Shown here piece by piece: positions 27,758 through 36,498 of a stretch of DNA of 64,000 bases. The notes below the pieces were generated by a model that had not been told where the DNA came from, searched no databases, and was given only the letters and a program-made list of their open reading frames with translations. Where the stretch lies: NCBI RefSeq assembly GCF_000236805.1, contig NZ_AGFX01000041.1, positions 558,001 through 622,000 on the forward strand. The letters run 5' to 3'. The stretch is from Paenibacillus peoriae KCTC 3763 (GTDB taxonomy: Bacteria > Bacillota > Bacilli > Paenibacillales > Paenibacillaceae). A program made the translations under genes and the position numbers. How positions within the stretch are numbered: position 1 is the first letter of the stretch; the number at the start of each line of letters is the position of its first letter.

Positions 27758-28381
27758 TCAGCACGTTTCTATCGCCTGAATCAAAGTTATCAAAGGTTTC
27801 TCAAGTTTATAATGAATGGCTTTTTCACACGTACCACCAGCAGCTTCCCACTCCCAAAACGCAATAATGTCAACGGGTTCAAGGAAATATAAAGTTAAGG
27901 CATTCACTGGATTTGCAGTGTATAGTTTCATAAACTCTTCGTCTAAAAGTTGATTATACGTAAGATATTGCTCTTGCATCGCTCCTAGGAGAAAAAGTAC
28001 ACTTTCCTCATTCACATTAGTAATTCGATTAACAAAAGCATTTCGTCTTTCAACCGTATTCAGTATAATTTGTATAGCATTTCGAGTACGCGAAGCATCA
28101 GAAGTAATACTGAGCATATTAATTAGATCATTAGTAGTGAGATCAGGATTAAATGGGGCTTACTCTATAATATACGTCCATTTATCGTCGCTTCCATTTT
28201 GAAATACTCGAATAGCATCGGAAACGTTATAGCCAATCGTTTGCCATTTTCGATTAAGCACGTCAATAATGTGATAATAGTACAACTCTGTTTCTCCGTT
28301 GCCTACTTCCTGTCCCCAGACCTTTTTCATACGAACAATGTTTTTAATATCTTGTTTATTGAATTTTTCTTTTAAAATCAT
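27758..28381 (-). pseudogene. hypothetical gene split by one in-frame TAA
   Basis: An ATG at 28381, 9 bases after GGAG, opens a 73-residue frame ending WTYIIE at TAA (28160-28162). The same frame carries on without another stop for 133 codons (APFNPDLTTNDLIN, then MLSITSDASRTRNAIQ and on to LITLIQAIETC at 27758). The ATG inside the second half (28117) has no ribosome binding site. Uniform base use and the lack of a start suggest one roughly 207-residue protein cut by a nonsense change, though two separate small genes cannot be excluded. No family recognised. Confidence 0.5.
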
Positions 28382-28570
28382 AGGTGTCATCTCCAGTTCT
28401 ATTTTGGTAAAATGTCCATAGCAAAGCTAAGGGTATGTTGTACATCCCTTTACTAAAATGTTATAATCATTTAACGACCATGAACATTAATTGATCATAT
28501 AAACAATATGAGACTATATACATCTGTTGTCAATAGTAATTCAAAATATTCTTGGAGGCTATCAATTGTC

Positions 28571-28807
28571 ATGAAGATTAAATTCATATTAACCTGTAAC
28601 TTAGAAAGAATACTTAAAGAACAGAATATTACACCTTATAAACTCTCAAAAGATACCGGCGAGAGAATCGGAACGATATATAAATTAGTGAATAATCAGG
28701 GGATGGATAATTCACGCCTTTCAACTTCATTACTAGCCAATATCTGTGGATATTTAGGAATTACTTTAGGGGAATTATTTGACGTTGTTCAAGTGGAGAC
28801 GGAATAA
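28571..28807 (+). CDS. XRE-family helix-turn-helix protein
   Basis: This 78-residue Cro/CI-type DNA-binding protein has LERILKEQNITPYKLSKDTG, then GTIYKLVNNQ, LANICGYLGITLGELFDV, the helix pattern of single-domain repressors. An open frame exists from 28508, but the ATG at 28571 comes 12 bases after GGAGG and starts at the domain. It is AT-rich like the neighbouring decayed genes and converges on the duplicated FHA tail. Confidence 0.75.
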   Translation: MKIKFILTCNLERILKEQNITPYKLSKDTGERIGTIYKLVNNQGMDNSRLSTSLLANICGYLGITLGELFDVVQVETE

Positions 28808-28823
28808 CCTCCTATCTATTAAA

Positions 28824-28863
28824 ATGCAAAAGAAGCCCATAACATTAATAGGCTTCTTTTTTA
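28824..28863. terminator. terminator hairpin within repeat copy A
   Basis: AAAAGAAGCC and GGCTTCTTTT flank a short loop with A- and T-rich ends. It can serve both the XRE gene (+) and the truncated FHA fragment (-). Confidence 0.8.
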
Positions 28864-28883
28864 TACATATCAAACTATTTCAC

Positions 28884-29040
28884 TCAAGAGGCGTTGGTGG
28901 AAGATTTAAAAGAGTCCGGTCTATAAGCGTAGGACACTCCGGCAATCTTAAAAGTGTCTCCATCATTCAGGATGTATTCCTTGTATGGCACCATCGCCTC
29001 TCCATTCAGAACAGTTCCGTTCGTCGAGGACAAATCCTTG
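28884..29040 (-). pseudogene. truncated FHA-domain fragment
   Basis: Reads KDLSSTNGTVLNGEAMVPYK, then ILNDGDTFKIAGVSYAYRPD and a stop, closely matching the last about 52 residues of the intact FHA protein at 29999-31822, including the STNGT phosphopeptide-binding motif. The 5' part is missing and no start is available. Confidence 0.88.
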
Positions 29041-29084
29041 TCACAATTCATTGTCAGTTTCTAGGGGAAAGTAAAGATGAATGA

Positions 29085-29125
29085 CAGAAAAAATGAAGCG
29101 GGGCAATCCAAAGAGATTACCCCAC
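29085..29125 (-). terminator. intrinsic terminator after the secreted-protein gene
   Basis: On the minus strand GGGGTAATCTC and GGATTGCCCC pair, followed by TTCATTTTTTC. Confidence 0.7.
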
Positions 29126-29139
29126 CCTAACCTAACGGA

Positions 29140-29727
29140 TTATTCCAAAACGTAGGAAATAGTCATTTCAACAGATTTATAAGAAAGGCTGCCGAACCAT
29201 CTATCTCCGGTAATACTTGCAATGTTTGTTCCATAGACCTGTGCTGTCCATGTACCACGTGCTTCCTGATCTAGAAAACTTGCTCTCTCAGTCATTCCGC
29301 TGGGCTTCCATGCAATAGTAGCAGATTTGCCGCTAGGAGAGGATACATTCAACGTAGAAAAAACAACCGCCCCCAGCATATTTCTATTGTTGTTGTTGAT
29401 GATTCCTCTTCCTGGGTCAATCTCAATCGACTTTACCTTGGCATTAAGAGGCAATGACGTAAACCGGAAGCTAACCGGATCGGAATAACCGCTTTTGCCG
29501 GGGGCTAATGCCAACCCTAGGCTTTTGCTTGCACTCACTGTTCTACTGCTGCTGGAAGCATTGGGAGCGGCACTTAACTGTACATCCACTGTCTGTGTAT
29601 AGACAGTTTCACCAGCCGCATTGGTGGATACCTTAACATTCGGCTCCGCTGCAAATGCAGTCACGGACATTGCGGCGCTCATGGATACCGCCAGTAACAT
29701 TACACCTAAACGTTTTTTCATGCTCAT
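29140..29727 (-). CDS. secreted protein of unknown function
   Basis: This 195-aa protein has a clear signal peptide (MSMKKRLGVMLLAVSMSAAM then VTAFAAE, cleavage expected after AFA). The mature part is Ser/Asn/Thr-rich and probably beta-structured (VSFRFTSLPLNAKVKSIEID, then LSYKSVEMTISYVLE). No family recognised. It has its own promoter and terminator and lies between the two direct repeats at the end of the tad locus. It could be a cell-surface product, but a pilus role is unproven. ATG follows GGAGG by about 9 bases. Confidence 0.82.
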   Translation of the reverse strand: MSMKKRLGVMLLAVSMSAAMSVTAFAAEPNVKVSTNAAGETVYTQTVDVQLSAAPNASSSSRTVSASKSLGLALAPGKSGYSDPVSFRFTSLPLNAKVKSIEIDPGRGIINNNNRNMLGAVVFSTLNVSSPSGKSATIAWKPSGMTERASFLDQEARGTWTAQVYGTNIASITGDRWFGSLSYKSVEMTISYVLE

Positions 29728-29843
29728 ACTCTTTTACCTCCAAAAAATATTATTAAGGTGGTATGAATTGCTATCCGAGCATAAAGACCTATTTTCAAAA
29801 AGGGTGACGTTTTCTAGTAGAATAGCAACAACCCCTTGTTAAT

Positions 29844-29872
29844 ATTATCGGTAAACAATTGGGATAAGTCAA
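29844..29872 (-). promoter_or_regulatory. candidate sigma-A promoter of the secreted-protein gene
   Basis: On the minus strand TTGACT (29867-29872) and GATAAT (29844-29849) are 17 bases apart, about 115 bases upstream of the start codon. Confidence 0.55.
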
Positions 29873-29933
29873 TTGTTTCCAAAGATTTTTTGGTAAAAAT
29901 GGATTAAATTTTAATATTCCATCCTCTGCGACC

Positions 29934-30155
29934 CTATTAAACTGCAAAAGAAGCCCATAACATTAACAGACTTCTTTATACATATCAAACCATTTCACTC
30001 AAGAGGCGTTGGCGGAAGGTTTAAAAGAGTCCAGTCTGTAAGTGTAGGACACTCTGGCAATCTTAAAAGTGTCTCCATCATTCAGGATGTACTCCTTGTA
30101 TGGCACCATCGCCTCTCCGTTCAAGATAGTTCCGTTCGTTGAGAACAAATCCTTG
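29934..30155. repeat. direct repeat copy B (3' end of the intact FHA gene)
   Basis: Source partner of copy A (28816-29040). It contains the real end of the FHA gene and its weaker hairpin (AAAAGAAGCC...GACTTCTTTA). Confidence 0.93.
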
Positions 30156-31822
30156 ACGATATGGCCTTGCCCTCCTGCATCTATACAAAGCTCAATATGA
30201 GAGCGGGATGCTCCTTCCGTATGCTCTACAAATTGGACCAATTGCGGCTCTCTTCCGATGAAGAAGCTGCCTGCAACAAATTGGTCCGATTGCAATTGGA
30301 TGTGCTCCGTCGCTCCACTTCCCGGTGCCTTGCGCTCCAGACAGGCAATCGGTGATTGCTGAATGTGTGGAATATGCACTCCCTGATCTGCACGAAGCAG
30401 CACCGTTTCCTGCCTCGATGTAGCATGTAGCAGCTCCGTCATACCAGACAGCGACTTATAATATGCCTCTCTGGTATCACTGGCCTCCAAATCATTCCTC
30501 CGATCCGCACCTATCCCCTGCGGCTCGTGCAAGTCGTCACGTGCAGAAGCTGCGTCTCTTTCTCCCGCATCCCGGCTACCCATATTTTCGGACTCCGGGT
30601 CAGGAAAAGACCATCGCCAGCTTTCCCGTCCTTGATCACTTGGATTGGAAGAGCGTTTATCCTTATTCTGACGTCCTGCTACGAATCCGGTTAGCTTATC
30701 AACCTGATAACGATCATTTTTCCGCTGTGCAGGAGAAGCAGCGCCAAGCCATTCCGAATCCAATACAGGTACTGAATCAGTGTAGATATGAGACGAAGCA
30801 CTCTTACGCCCCCATTTTCCCGTCCAGCTTATATAAGCAACGGCTGCGAGTACCAAGGTCAGTATAACGGAAATGATCAACGGTACGGTCTCAGAATGAT
30901 CCAAATAAACGTAGCGCCACACAATAGCCGAAGCGAGAAGACAGCCTAAAGCAATGTACGTTTTATACTTCTGCAACGTAGGCTCCGTTTCTTCTATTTC
31001 TACATCTAACTCGTCATTCTCCTGTGTCTTCACGGGCGGCTTGAGCGGCTTGAGCCGATTGATCCGTTTAAGCTCCTGAATCTCCTGAAGCGTCTCCCGA
31101 TTCTCTTGCCCATACATTCCACCACATTCTGAATGATGGCGCAATGAGGACAGGTCATCACGGCTTCCTTGAGACACATTTGGGATAAAGGCGTTCCTAT
31201 TATAACCTTCTTCTATCCCCTCACCTGGAGCGCTTACGCTCCCTGCACTAGCCGTCATCCCTTGCAAAAGCAGTTCCTTCAACGATCGCAATTCAAACTC
31301 ACTTCTATCACATAGCTCAAGTATGCGCTGCATATTTTCTCCCTGAAAGTGAGCTACCCGAGTCATCAAACGAATAATCATCTGCTTAAATTGACTGCCT
31401 GCTTGTCCTTCATACAATACGGCCTGTAAAGGAATATAGGTTAAATTGGCAGCTTTTCTTGAACCTGAACCGTCAATAAAAATATAGTCCTCATGCAAAA
31501 TAAACTGCCTTATATCAAGCATATATTGAGGGCTGCGATGAAGGGCATCTGCCACTTCAAACAGAATCCGATAAAACTCAGAAGTCGAAATGCCCCCGCC
31601 CTTCCATATCTGTGAAAGCATGCGTTGACCTGAAATATCGTAGTGCAACTCAACCTGAAAATCGACTTCCTTTATTCTTAGTTCCAGAAGACCGGGAATC
31701 CGATTGCCAGTCATCATTCCGGTCTGCACGGAATTTAAATCATCAGTTTTGAGTCCGCCTTCCTTGTTCAAAATCATAAATGTCCCGCTGTTCCGGGCAA
31801 AATCCCTGCTTAAACCAAACAA
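29999..31822 (-). CDS. DUF6382 / FHA-domain membrane protein of the tad locus
   Basis: This 607-aa protein has an N-terminal DUF6382-type domain (about residues 1-185). A linker is followed by two hydrophobic helices (IALGCLLASAIVWRYVYL and LIISVILTLVLAAVAYISW, near residues 285-335). A long disordered polar region leads to a C-terminal FHA domain with FFIGREP, RSHIEL and STNGTILNG, which would bind phosphothreonine peptides. The start is TTG at 31822, 7 bases after AAGGAGG; the nearby ATG is out of frame. It closes the tad operon and may link pilus assembly to Ser/Thr kinase signalling (inference). Confidence 0.85.
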   Translation of the reverse strand: MFGLSRDFARNSGTFMILNKEGGLKTDDLNSVQTGMMTGNRIPGLLELRIKEVDFQVELHYDISGQRMLSQIWKGGGISTSEFYRILFEVADALHRSPQYMLDIRQFILHEDYIFIDGSGSRKAANLTYIPLQAVLYEGQAGSQFKQMIIRLMTRVAHFQGENMQRILELCDRSEFELRSLKELLLQGMTASAGSVSAPGEGIEEGYNRNAFIPNVSQGSRDDLSSLRHHSECGGMYGQENRETLQEIQELKRINRLKPLKPPVKTQENDELDVEIEETEPTLQKYKTYIALGCLLASAIVWRYVYLDHSETVPLIISVILTLVLAAVAYISWTGKWGRKSASSHIYTDSVPVLDSEWLGAASPAQRKNDRYQVDKLTGFVAGRQNKDKRSSNPSDQGRESWRWSFPDPESENMGSRDAGERDAASARDDLHEPQGIGADRRNDLEASDTREAYYKSLSGMTELLHATSRQETVLLRADQGVHIPHIQQSPIACLERKAPGSGATEHIQLQSDQFVAGSFFIGREPQLVQFVEHTEGASRSHIELCIDAGGQGHIVKDLFSTNGTILNGEAMVPYKEYILNDGDTFKIARVSYTYRLDSFKPSANAS

Positions 31823-31886
31823 TTCATGACCTCCTTAGCATTTTCCCGATCTCCATAAGGCAGCATGATCTATCCAGGCAGGCATG

Positions 31887-32396
31887 TCATGGCAAAAAGT
31901 AAAGATAAGCACTGATCGCTCCCGGAATGACTGCGGTCATAAATGGAAACCTGAGATGCGCTTCTCTCCCGCTGGTCAGCACCTTGCCGCTGCGAAACAG
32001 AAAAAATCCCCCCAAATTAAAAGCAACGCGCCGTAGTCTCATGATGGTTTCCCTCCGCCATAGCAAGATCCCGATACCAATAATACCTGCAAAAAAAATT
32101 GAATACAGAGCCGATTGCCACGCAAAAGCAGCACCTGTCCAGGCTCCAATTAGGCCAAATAGCTTCACATCTCCTGCACCTACAGCTCCTATCCAATACA
32201 AAATCAGCATGAGGCCAAATCCTGTCCCAAGTCCAGCAGCAGCAAATACAAAACCATGCCAGCCTTCAAACACCGTATTGAACAGCAAACCTGTGACCAT
32301 GCCGGGCAGCGTAAGCTTATTAGGGATTTTCATACTCCGTAAATCGGTGACCAGCGCAATCGCCAGTAAAACTCCACATACAATATACATCCACAT
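31887..32396 (-). CDS. tadV: prepilin peptidase (A24 family, TadV/CpaA type)
   Basis: This membrane aspartic protease cleaves and processes Flp-type prepilins. It is short (169 aa) without the N-methylation domain, as in TadV. The catalytic aspartates are in VTDLRSMKIPN and GAVGAGDVKLFG. About five to six membrane helices. ATG at 32396 is 8 bases after GGGGAAGG. Likely substrates are the four type III-signal proteins encoded just upstream. Confidence 0.9.
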   Translation of the reverse strand: MWMYIVCGVLLAIALVTDLRSMKIPNKLTLPGMVTGLLFNTVFEGWHGFVFAAAGLGTGFGLMLILYWIGAVGAGDVKLFGLIGAWTGAAFAWQSALYSIFFAGIIGIGILLWRRETIMRLRRVAFNLGGFFLFRSGKVLTSGREAHLRFPFMTAVIPGAISAYLYFLP

Positions 32397-32427
32397 CAAT
32401 GCGACCTTCCCCCTACCCGTTTATTGT

Positions 32428-33408
32428 CTACTCCACGGAAAATGGAACCTCCATACGTTGCCCATCCTCCGTTTCAATCACAAAACTCCATTGACCGGGT
32501 GTCGTGTTTGTTCCCACAAACCAATTCCATTCAATCATTCCCTCCGCATTAGCAGAGGTCCAGCCCAAATGCTGGGCCGTGCTTTGACCCGACTTATAAA
32601 GTACAGAAAGATTAGCAGACGTTCCGGGTTCAATCTTGGCTCTGATCAAATTGTACACACCCTTCACAGCAGGCTCTGGCTTGACAAGCAACTGTATGGA
32701 ATGCTGTTCATCCTTATCATCTGCAGCATCTCCTGTACCTGTTCCCTCGCCTGTGTCGCCGATCCAAAGGCGCTCCTCTGCCGCCGCCTGAAGCACAATG
32801 CTGCGATACAAAAATGGGACCTTCATCGGCAGTTCATAAGACAGCTCTAACCTAAAATAAGGGTCCTTGGTTCCTGTAAGAGAAGGCACATGTACACTCG
32901 TTACATGAATACGGCCGTACTCCAGAATACTTGCCTCCATAAAAGGCTTTAGCATCGGCTTCACAACAGGATCAAGTGCTGCTTCCGTCAAGCGCCCCCG
33001 TAGCTCCTCCATCGGCTTTTGAACCCCCTGCACAGCGCTATCTAGCCAGTCGCCAATCGGAGGCGGCAGCTGCTCAGCGAATTTGCTTGCATATTCACTC
33101 ACAGATAGCTTGGGCAATTCATCCAGCGGTTCGCGGACTGCATCTATTTTCGTGGATGCCGCATCTACCGCGAGAGATACCGGGTAGATTTTAGCTGAAA
33201 CCTGCTTAACCGCTTCTGAAGCGGTGGTCTGCAATGCCGTGGACACCAGCGTCATCTGAACCATATAAATGAGAAAAACAATAAAAAACAGAAATAACGG
33301 CAACACCAGCGACGCTTCTACAACAATGCTTCCTTGTTCACACCGCTTCTGCCCACAGATCCACTGCAGATCCCGATTAATAGGAAAAATGCGCTGTTTT
33401 CGTAACAT
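32428..33408 (-). CDS. TadE-like prepilin-signal protein
   Basis: This 326-aa pseudopilin-like protein has the cleavage/helix signature CEQG-SIVVEASLVLPLFLFFIV (Glu at +5 after the cleavage Gly), followed by an extracellular domain. The C terminus is predicted beta-rich (SFVIETEDGQRMEVPFSVE). A GTG at 33417 is in frame, but the ATG at 33408 is better spaced from AAGGGAA. It overlaps the 3' end of the DUF5702 gene by 32 bases. In tad systems TadE/TadF proteins are minor pilins needed for Flp fibre assembly. Confidence 0.85.
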   Translation of the reverse strand: MLRKQRIFPINRDLQWICGQKRCEQGSIVVEASLVLPLFLFFIVFLIYMVQMTLVSTALQTTASEAVKQVSAKIYPVSLAVDAASTKIDAVREPLDELPKLSVSEYASKFAEQLPPPIGDWLDSAVQGVQKPMEELRGRLTEAALDPVVKPMLKPFMEASILEYGRIHVTSVHVPSLTGTKDPYFRLELSYELPMKVPFLYRSIVLQAAAEERLWIGDTGEGTGTGDAADDKDEQHSIQLLVKPEPAVKGVYNLIRAKIEPGTSANLSVLYKSGQSTAQHLGWTSANAEGMIEWNWFVGTNTTPGQWSFVIETEDGQRMEVPFSVE

Positions 33409-35593
33409 AGTACACACTTCCCTTAATACTCTCGCCTTCCTTAGAAGCAGTTCCGAGCATCCCCATTACCCCAGGTAAAAACCACAGCCGCATCCCGTTC
33501 TTGACCTCACCCTTTGCATAGGTTTGTCGCTCAGCAGGATTGACATCTGTATTCAGGCGGATCAGAGCAAGCATACGGGACATCTTTCGTTCATTATCGC
33601 TATGAAGCATCAGAAACAATCGCAAATGATCCTTGTACGTCATTCGAAATTTTAGAAAATCAGACAAAGGCACATATCCCTTTTGCGCCAGCATAATCAT
33701 ATCTTCAATCGCCTTTTCTACCCCATATAACAAAGCCGCCGCCAAAACAACCAACGGATTTCCTTTTGAGCTGTTTTTGACTAGTCCCTCCATCGTACGT
33801 ATGGCAAGTCTCATAGTGAAAATTTCACCATAAGCGGATGCCAGATTACCCGTTGGATTATGGAACCCGTACAGGATGTACTCAACCTCCTGATTACTCA
33901 CCTCCAGTTGATCTCCCAAAACCTGCGCTGCATTACCCACATTTGCACCTGATCCAACTAAACTGCCAAATCGGCTAAAATCCACATGATGAAAATAAGA
34001 AAGCGCATATTCGTTCTGGTAAAATTCATCCCCCAGTTGAGTCAGCAAACCGGATGCAGCCCCATATAAACCATCCATACTATCCATGGAGGCCCCCGCC
34101 GCATCATAGGTATCATAGGATAAATCAGCGGTTACAGATGGACCGGATGTAGACTGATTAAATGCAATACTTTCACTGTAATACTGCTCCAGCTTTTGGA
34201 ACTGTTCTGCACTTTGTTTACCTTTGGAAAGAACCTCAATGATCCGATAAGCTTGCTTGAGCTTGTTTTTCGCCTCTTTTTCCATTTTCTTGCGTTCTTT
34301 GTCAGGTCCTCGTCGCGTGTCCAGCATTCTGGCTTCGCTGTCGAGTACATTGGCGGCTCCCGGCCAGACATACGCATTCAAGTATTTGTCTATCTCCTTG
34401 AGCGCTGAGGCGACTTCCTGCTTGAGCATATCTGCATTCAAAAATGGGTCTGTATAAAAGGATAACGTGCGCATCATTCCTGTCAGTCTGTTGTTAACCG
34501 TATTTATAGCAGTTCGTTGCTTTTCGATTTCTGCTTCCCATTGCTCAAATTCCTTATCGGGAATCAATAGATCCTCCGCCTTTTGCCGGGCGCTTCCTAC
34601 TGAAGGATCAGCATTGGAGCCTTCTCCGCTGGGAGTAGGTGCAGCAGAAACCTCATCGTAGCCTGCATTAGCCGCTCTCTGCTTATACTGCGCAATGACT
34701 TTACGCATCTCTTCATTAATCTGCCGAGCCTCATTTAACGGTTCTTTGGCTTCCAGAAGCAGCTTATCATGCTCTTCTCCAGCCTGAACCATGGCCTGAC
34801 GAAGGCGGTCAAGCGCTGATCTCGCCCTTCTTGAGTATTTCTCCATCTGCATGATTTTAACGTCATCCACGCTTTTCTTATTATCCTCATACACATGCAC
34901 GTAATGCTTATATTGTGCAGCAATATCGGCTACAACCTCGAGCGAGTCCCAAATATACTGATTGGGTATATATGCGCCCTGCTGCTTAATAATCCGTTTG
35001 CGAACCTCTTCCATACGAGCCCCAGCCTCACGCTGCTTCGCCAGCATGTCATCCAGCTTGGCCTCGCGTTGGTCATACAGCTTTTGCAGCCGTTTCAGCA
35101 AATCAACCGTATGAGAAGCCTCCTTCATATTTTGAGAGAGCGGCTTCAGCTTTTCGAGCACTTCAAACGTAAAATCGACAGGCGCTTTATACTTCATCTC
35201 TTCACGGATCTGCTCATTAAATATGGAATATTTACCAAGCTCTCTTTCCATTTGCAGAGAACTCGAATCCAGCTTCGTATTCATAAGCGGCAGCGTTTCC
35301 GCACGTGCTGTACGCTTGGTGCTGTCATTCAGCACTTTGACCATGATTTGTTGTCCGTCGCTTTCACCATAAGCAAACAGACCGTACTCCTGTTGCAATA
35401 CCGGATCATAAGCAGACATTACGGAACGAACTGCCGCATGAGTCAGACGCTCGGTTTGCACATGGAGAGCAGCAATTCTCGCATAATCAATAAAGACAGC
35501 AATAAAGCCAAACATGACAGCCAAAATCAAAATTAAGAAGACCGTGACAGCACCTGACTCGCGATCCTTTGTATTACGTTTCTTTCCAAACAC
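33377..35593 (-). CDS. large DUF5702/TadG-like pilus-associated protein
   Basis: This 738-aa protein begins with a type III-like signal (ESG-AVTVFLILILAVMFGF, lacking the Glu at +5). A long charged coiled-coil region follows (about residues 110-480, with repeated KLK, REAG, EEMRK, QEVASAL patterns). The C terminus is globular. One N-terminal helix would anchor it to the membrane with the bulk outside. TadG-like proteins with this layout sit in most Firmicutes tad loci. Starts 32 bases after the upstream TadE-like gene. Confidence 0.82.
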   Translation of the reverse strand: MFGKKRNTKDRESGAVTVFLILILAVMFGFIAVFIDYARIAALHVQTERLTHAAVRSVMSAYDPVLQQEYGLFAYGESDGQQIMVKVLNDSTKRTARAETLPLMNTKLDSSSLQMERELGKYSIFNEQIREEMKYKAPVDFTFEVLEKLKPLSQNMKEASHTVDLLKRLQKLYDQREAKLDDMLAKQREAGARMEEVRKRIIKQQGAYIPNQYIWDSLEVVADIAAQYKHYVHVYEDNKKSVDDVKIMQMEKYSRRARSALDRLRQAMVQAGEEHDKLLLEAKEPLNEARQINEEMRKVIAQYKQRAANAGYDEVSAAPTPSGEGSNADPSVGSARQKAEDLLIPDKEFEQWEAEIEKQRTAINTVNNRLTGMMRTLSFYTDPFLNADMLKQEVASALKEIDKYLNAYVWPGAANVLDSEARMLDTRRGPDKERKKMEKEAKNKLKQAYRIIEVLSKGKQSAEQFQKLEQYYSESIAFNQSTSGPSVTADLSYDTYDAAGASMDSMDGLYGAASGLLTQLGDEFYQNEYALSYFHHVDFSRFGSLVGSGANVGNAAQVLGDQLEVSNQEVEYILYGFHNPTGNLASAYGEIFTMRLAIRTMEGLVKNSSKGNPLVVLAAALLYGVEKAIEDMIMLAQKGYVPLSDFLKFRMTYKDHLRLFLMLHSDNERKMSRMLALIRLNTDVNPAERQTYAKGEVKNGMRLWFLPGVMGMLGTASKEGESIKGSVYYVTKTAHFSY

Positions 35594-35625
35594 CCGCTTC
35601 CCCCTTTCCAGTCCATTCCCGGTCC

Positions 35626-36294
35626 TTACTTACCGTTCTGGCCAAATTGCATCAACACTTGTCCCGCACCTGCCGGATCTACCTTTTTGCCTGAGCCTCT
35701 GCCCATAAACTTCGCACCGTAATACCGGACCAGTTCCACCGTACGGATCCATTCCACAGGCTCAACCACACCCGAGCTCATTTTCCCTTGTAAATCCGTT
35801 GGGTCCAGAAACTGATTCAACAAAGGCACTTTCACGATCTTATTCAGCTCCGTTGTCACCTTGCGGTGAATCAGACTGTTCTCATATGTTATCTGTCCGT
35901 GCATACCCGCAGGCATTCTGCTTTCGGCATTGGATAGTTTCTGAACAGGCAATGAGCCTGCCACACTGCCGTCAGGCACCTGTACACTTTCCAGATGATT
36001 AGCTCCGGCCCAGCCAAATAAAGCACCCAGCATGACATCATCCTTCAAACGCCAATAAAGCGAATCCCGTTGTCCTTGGGCAAAAGCTCCTGTACGCGGG
36101 TCCCTGAAGCTGTTATCCCAACTGTAGGCAGCTCTCTCCGAAGCGGTAGAAGCGACCTGCACCAAAATAGATTTTTGATATATGTACAGGCAGAAAAATA
36201 ACATCACAAAAATAATCAACAGCAGAACGGGAAAGACGAGGGACGCTTCTAATGAGAAGCTCCCGTCCTCTTTTTGTACCAATTTGCGCAGCAT
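35626..36294 (-). CDS. TadE-like prepilin-signal protein
   Basis: This 222-aa protein has KEDG-SFSLEASLVFPVLLLII at residues 8-27, the TadE-type cleavage site with Glu at +5 and a hydrophobic helix. A 180-residue outer domain of unknown structure follows. The ATG shares one base with the flp stop (TAATG), so it is probably coupled to the pilin gene. Confidence 0.85.
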   Translation of the reverse strand: MLRKLVQKEDGSFSLEASLVFPVLLLIIFVMLFFCLYIYQKSILVQVASTASERAAYSWDNSFRDPRTGAFAQGQRDSLYWRLKDDVMLGALFGWAGANHLESVQVPDGSVAGSLPVQKLSNAESRMPAGMHGQITYENSLIHRKVTTELNKIVKVPLLNQFLDPTDLQGKMSSGVVEPVEWIRTVELVRYYGAKFMGRGSGKKVDPAGAGQVLMQFGQNGK

Positions 36295-36485
36295 TATGAA
36301 TCCATAAAATCGTTACTTTTTTTATCCGCCTTTTTCAGCAAACCTTCTACAATCTTCTTAATCTGATCCTTGAAAATAATGGCCACTGCAATCAGAATTG
36401 CAATGATCAGAATCATTTCCAACGTACCCAGACCGTCCTCCTCCTTGTACAATTTACGGATACCGCTTGTTGCTAATGTCAACAT
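36294..36485 (-). CDS. flp: Flp-family type IVb pilin
   Basis: This 63-aa protein is the likely major pilin. After a short basic leader the sequence EEDG-LGTLEMILIIAILIAV gives a cleavage Gly, Glu at +5 and a single hydrophobic helix, followed by a short Lys-rich tail (LLKKADKKSNDF). Size and layout are those of Flp1-type pilins. It lies directly after tadC and before the TadE-like genes. ATG follows GGAGGAATG-type sequence. Confidence 0.88.
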   Translation of the reverse strand: MLTLATSGIRKLYKEEDGLGTLEMILIIAILIAVAIIFKDQIKKIVEGLLKKADKKSNDFMDS

Positions 36486-36498
36486 CGTTTCATTCCTC

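Larger units (their letters stand above)
28816..29040. repeat. direct repeat copy A (duplicate of the FHA-gene 3' end)
   Basis: About 225 bases match 29934-30155 with scattered substitutions and one 3-base indel. The copy covers the operon's terminator hairpin plus about 52 codons of the FHA gene. The match starts at CTATTAAA and stops abruptly after CAAATCCTTG on both copies. Confidence 0.93.

Noticed and set aside
28823-29041. Possible mobile-element inverted repeats or CRISPR at the FHA duplication
   Set aside because: The two copies are direct, coding-derived, with no transposase and no regular spacing.
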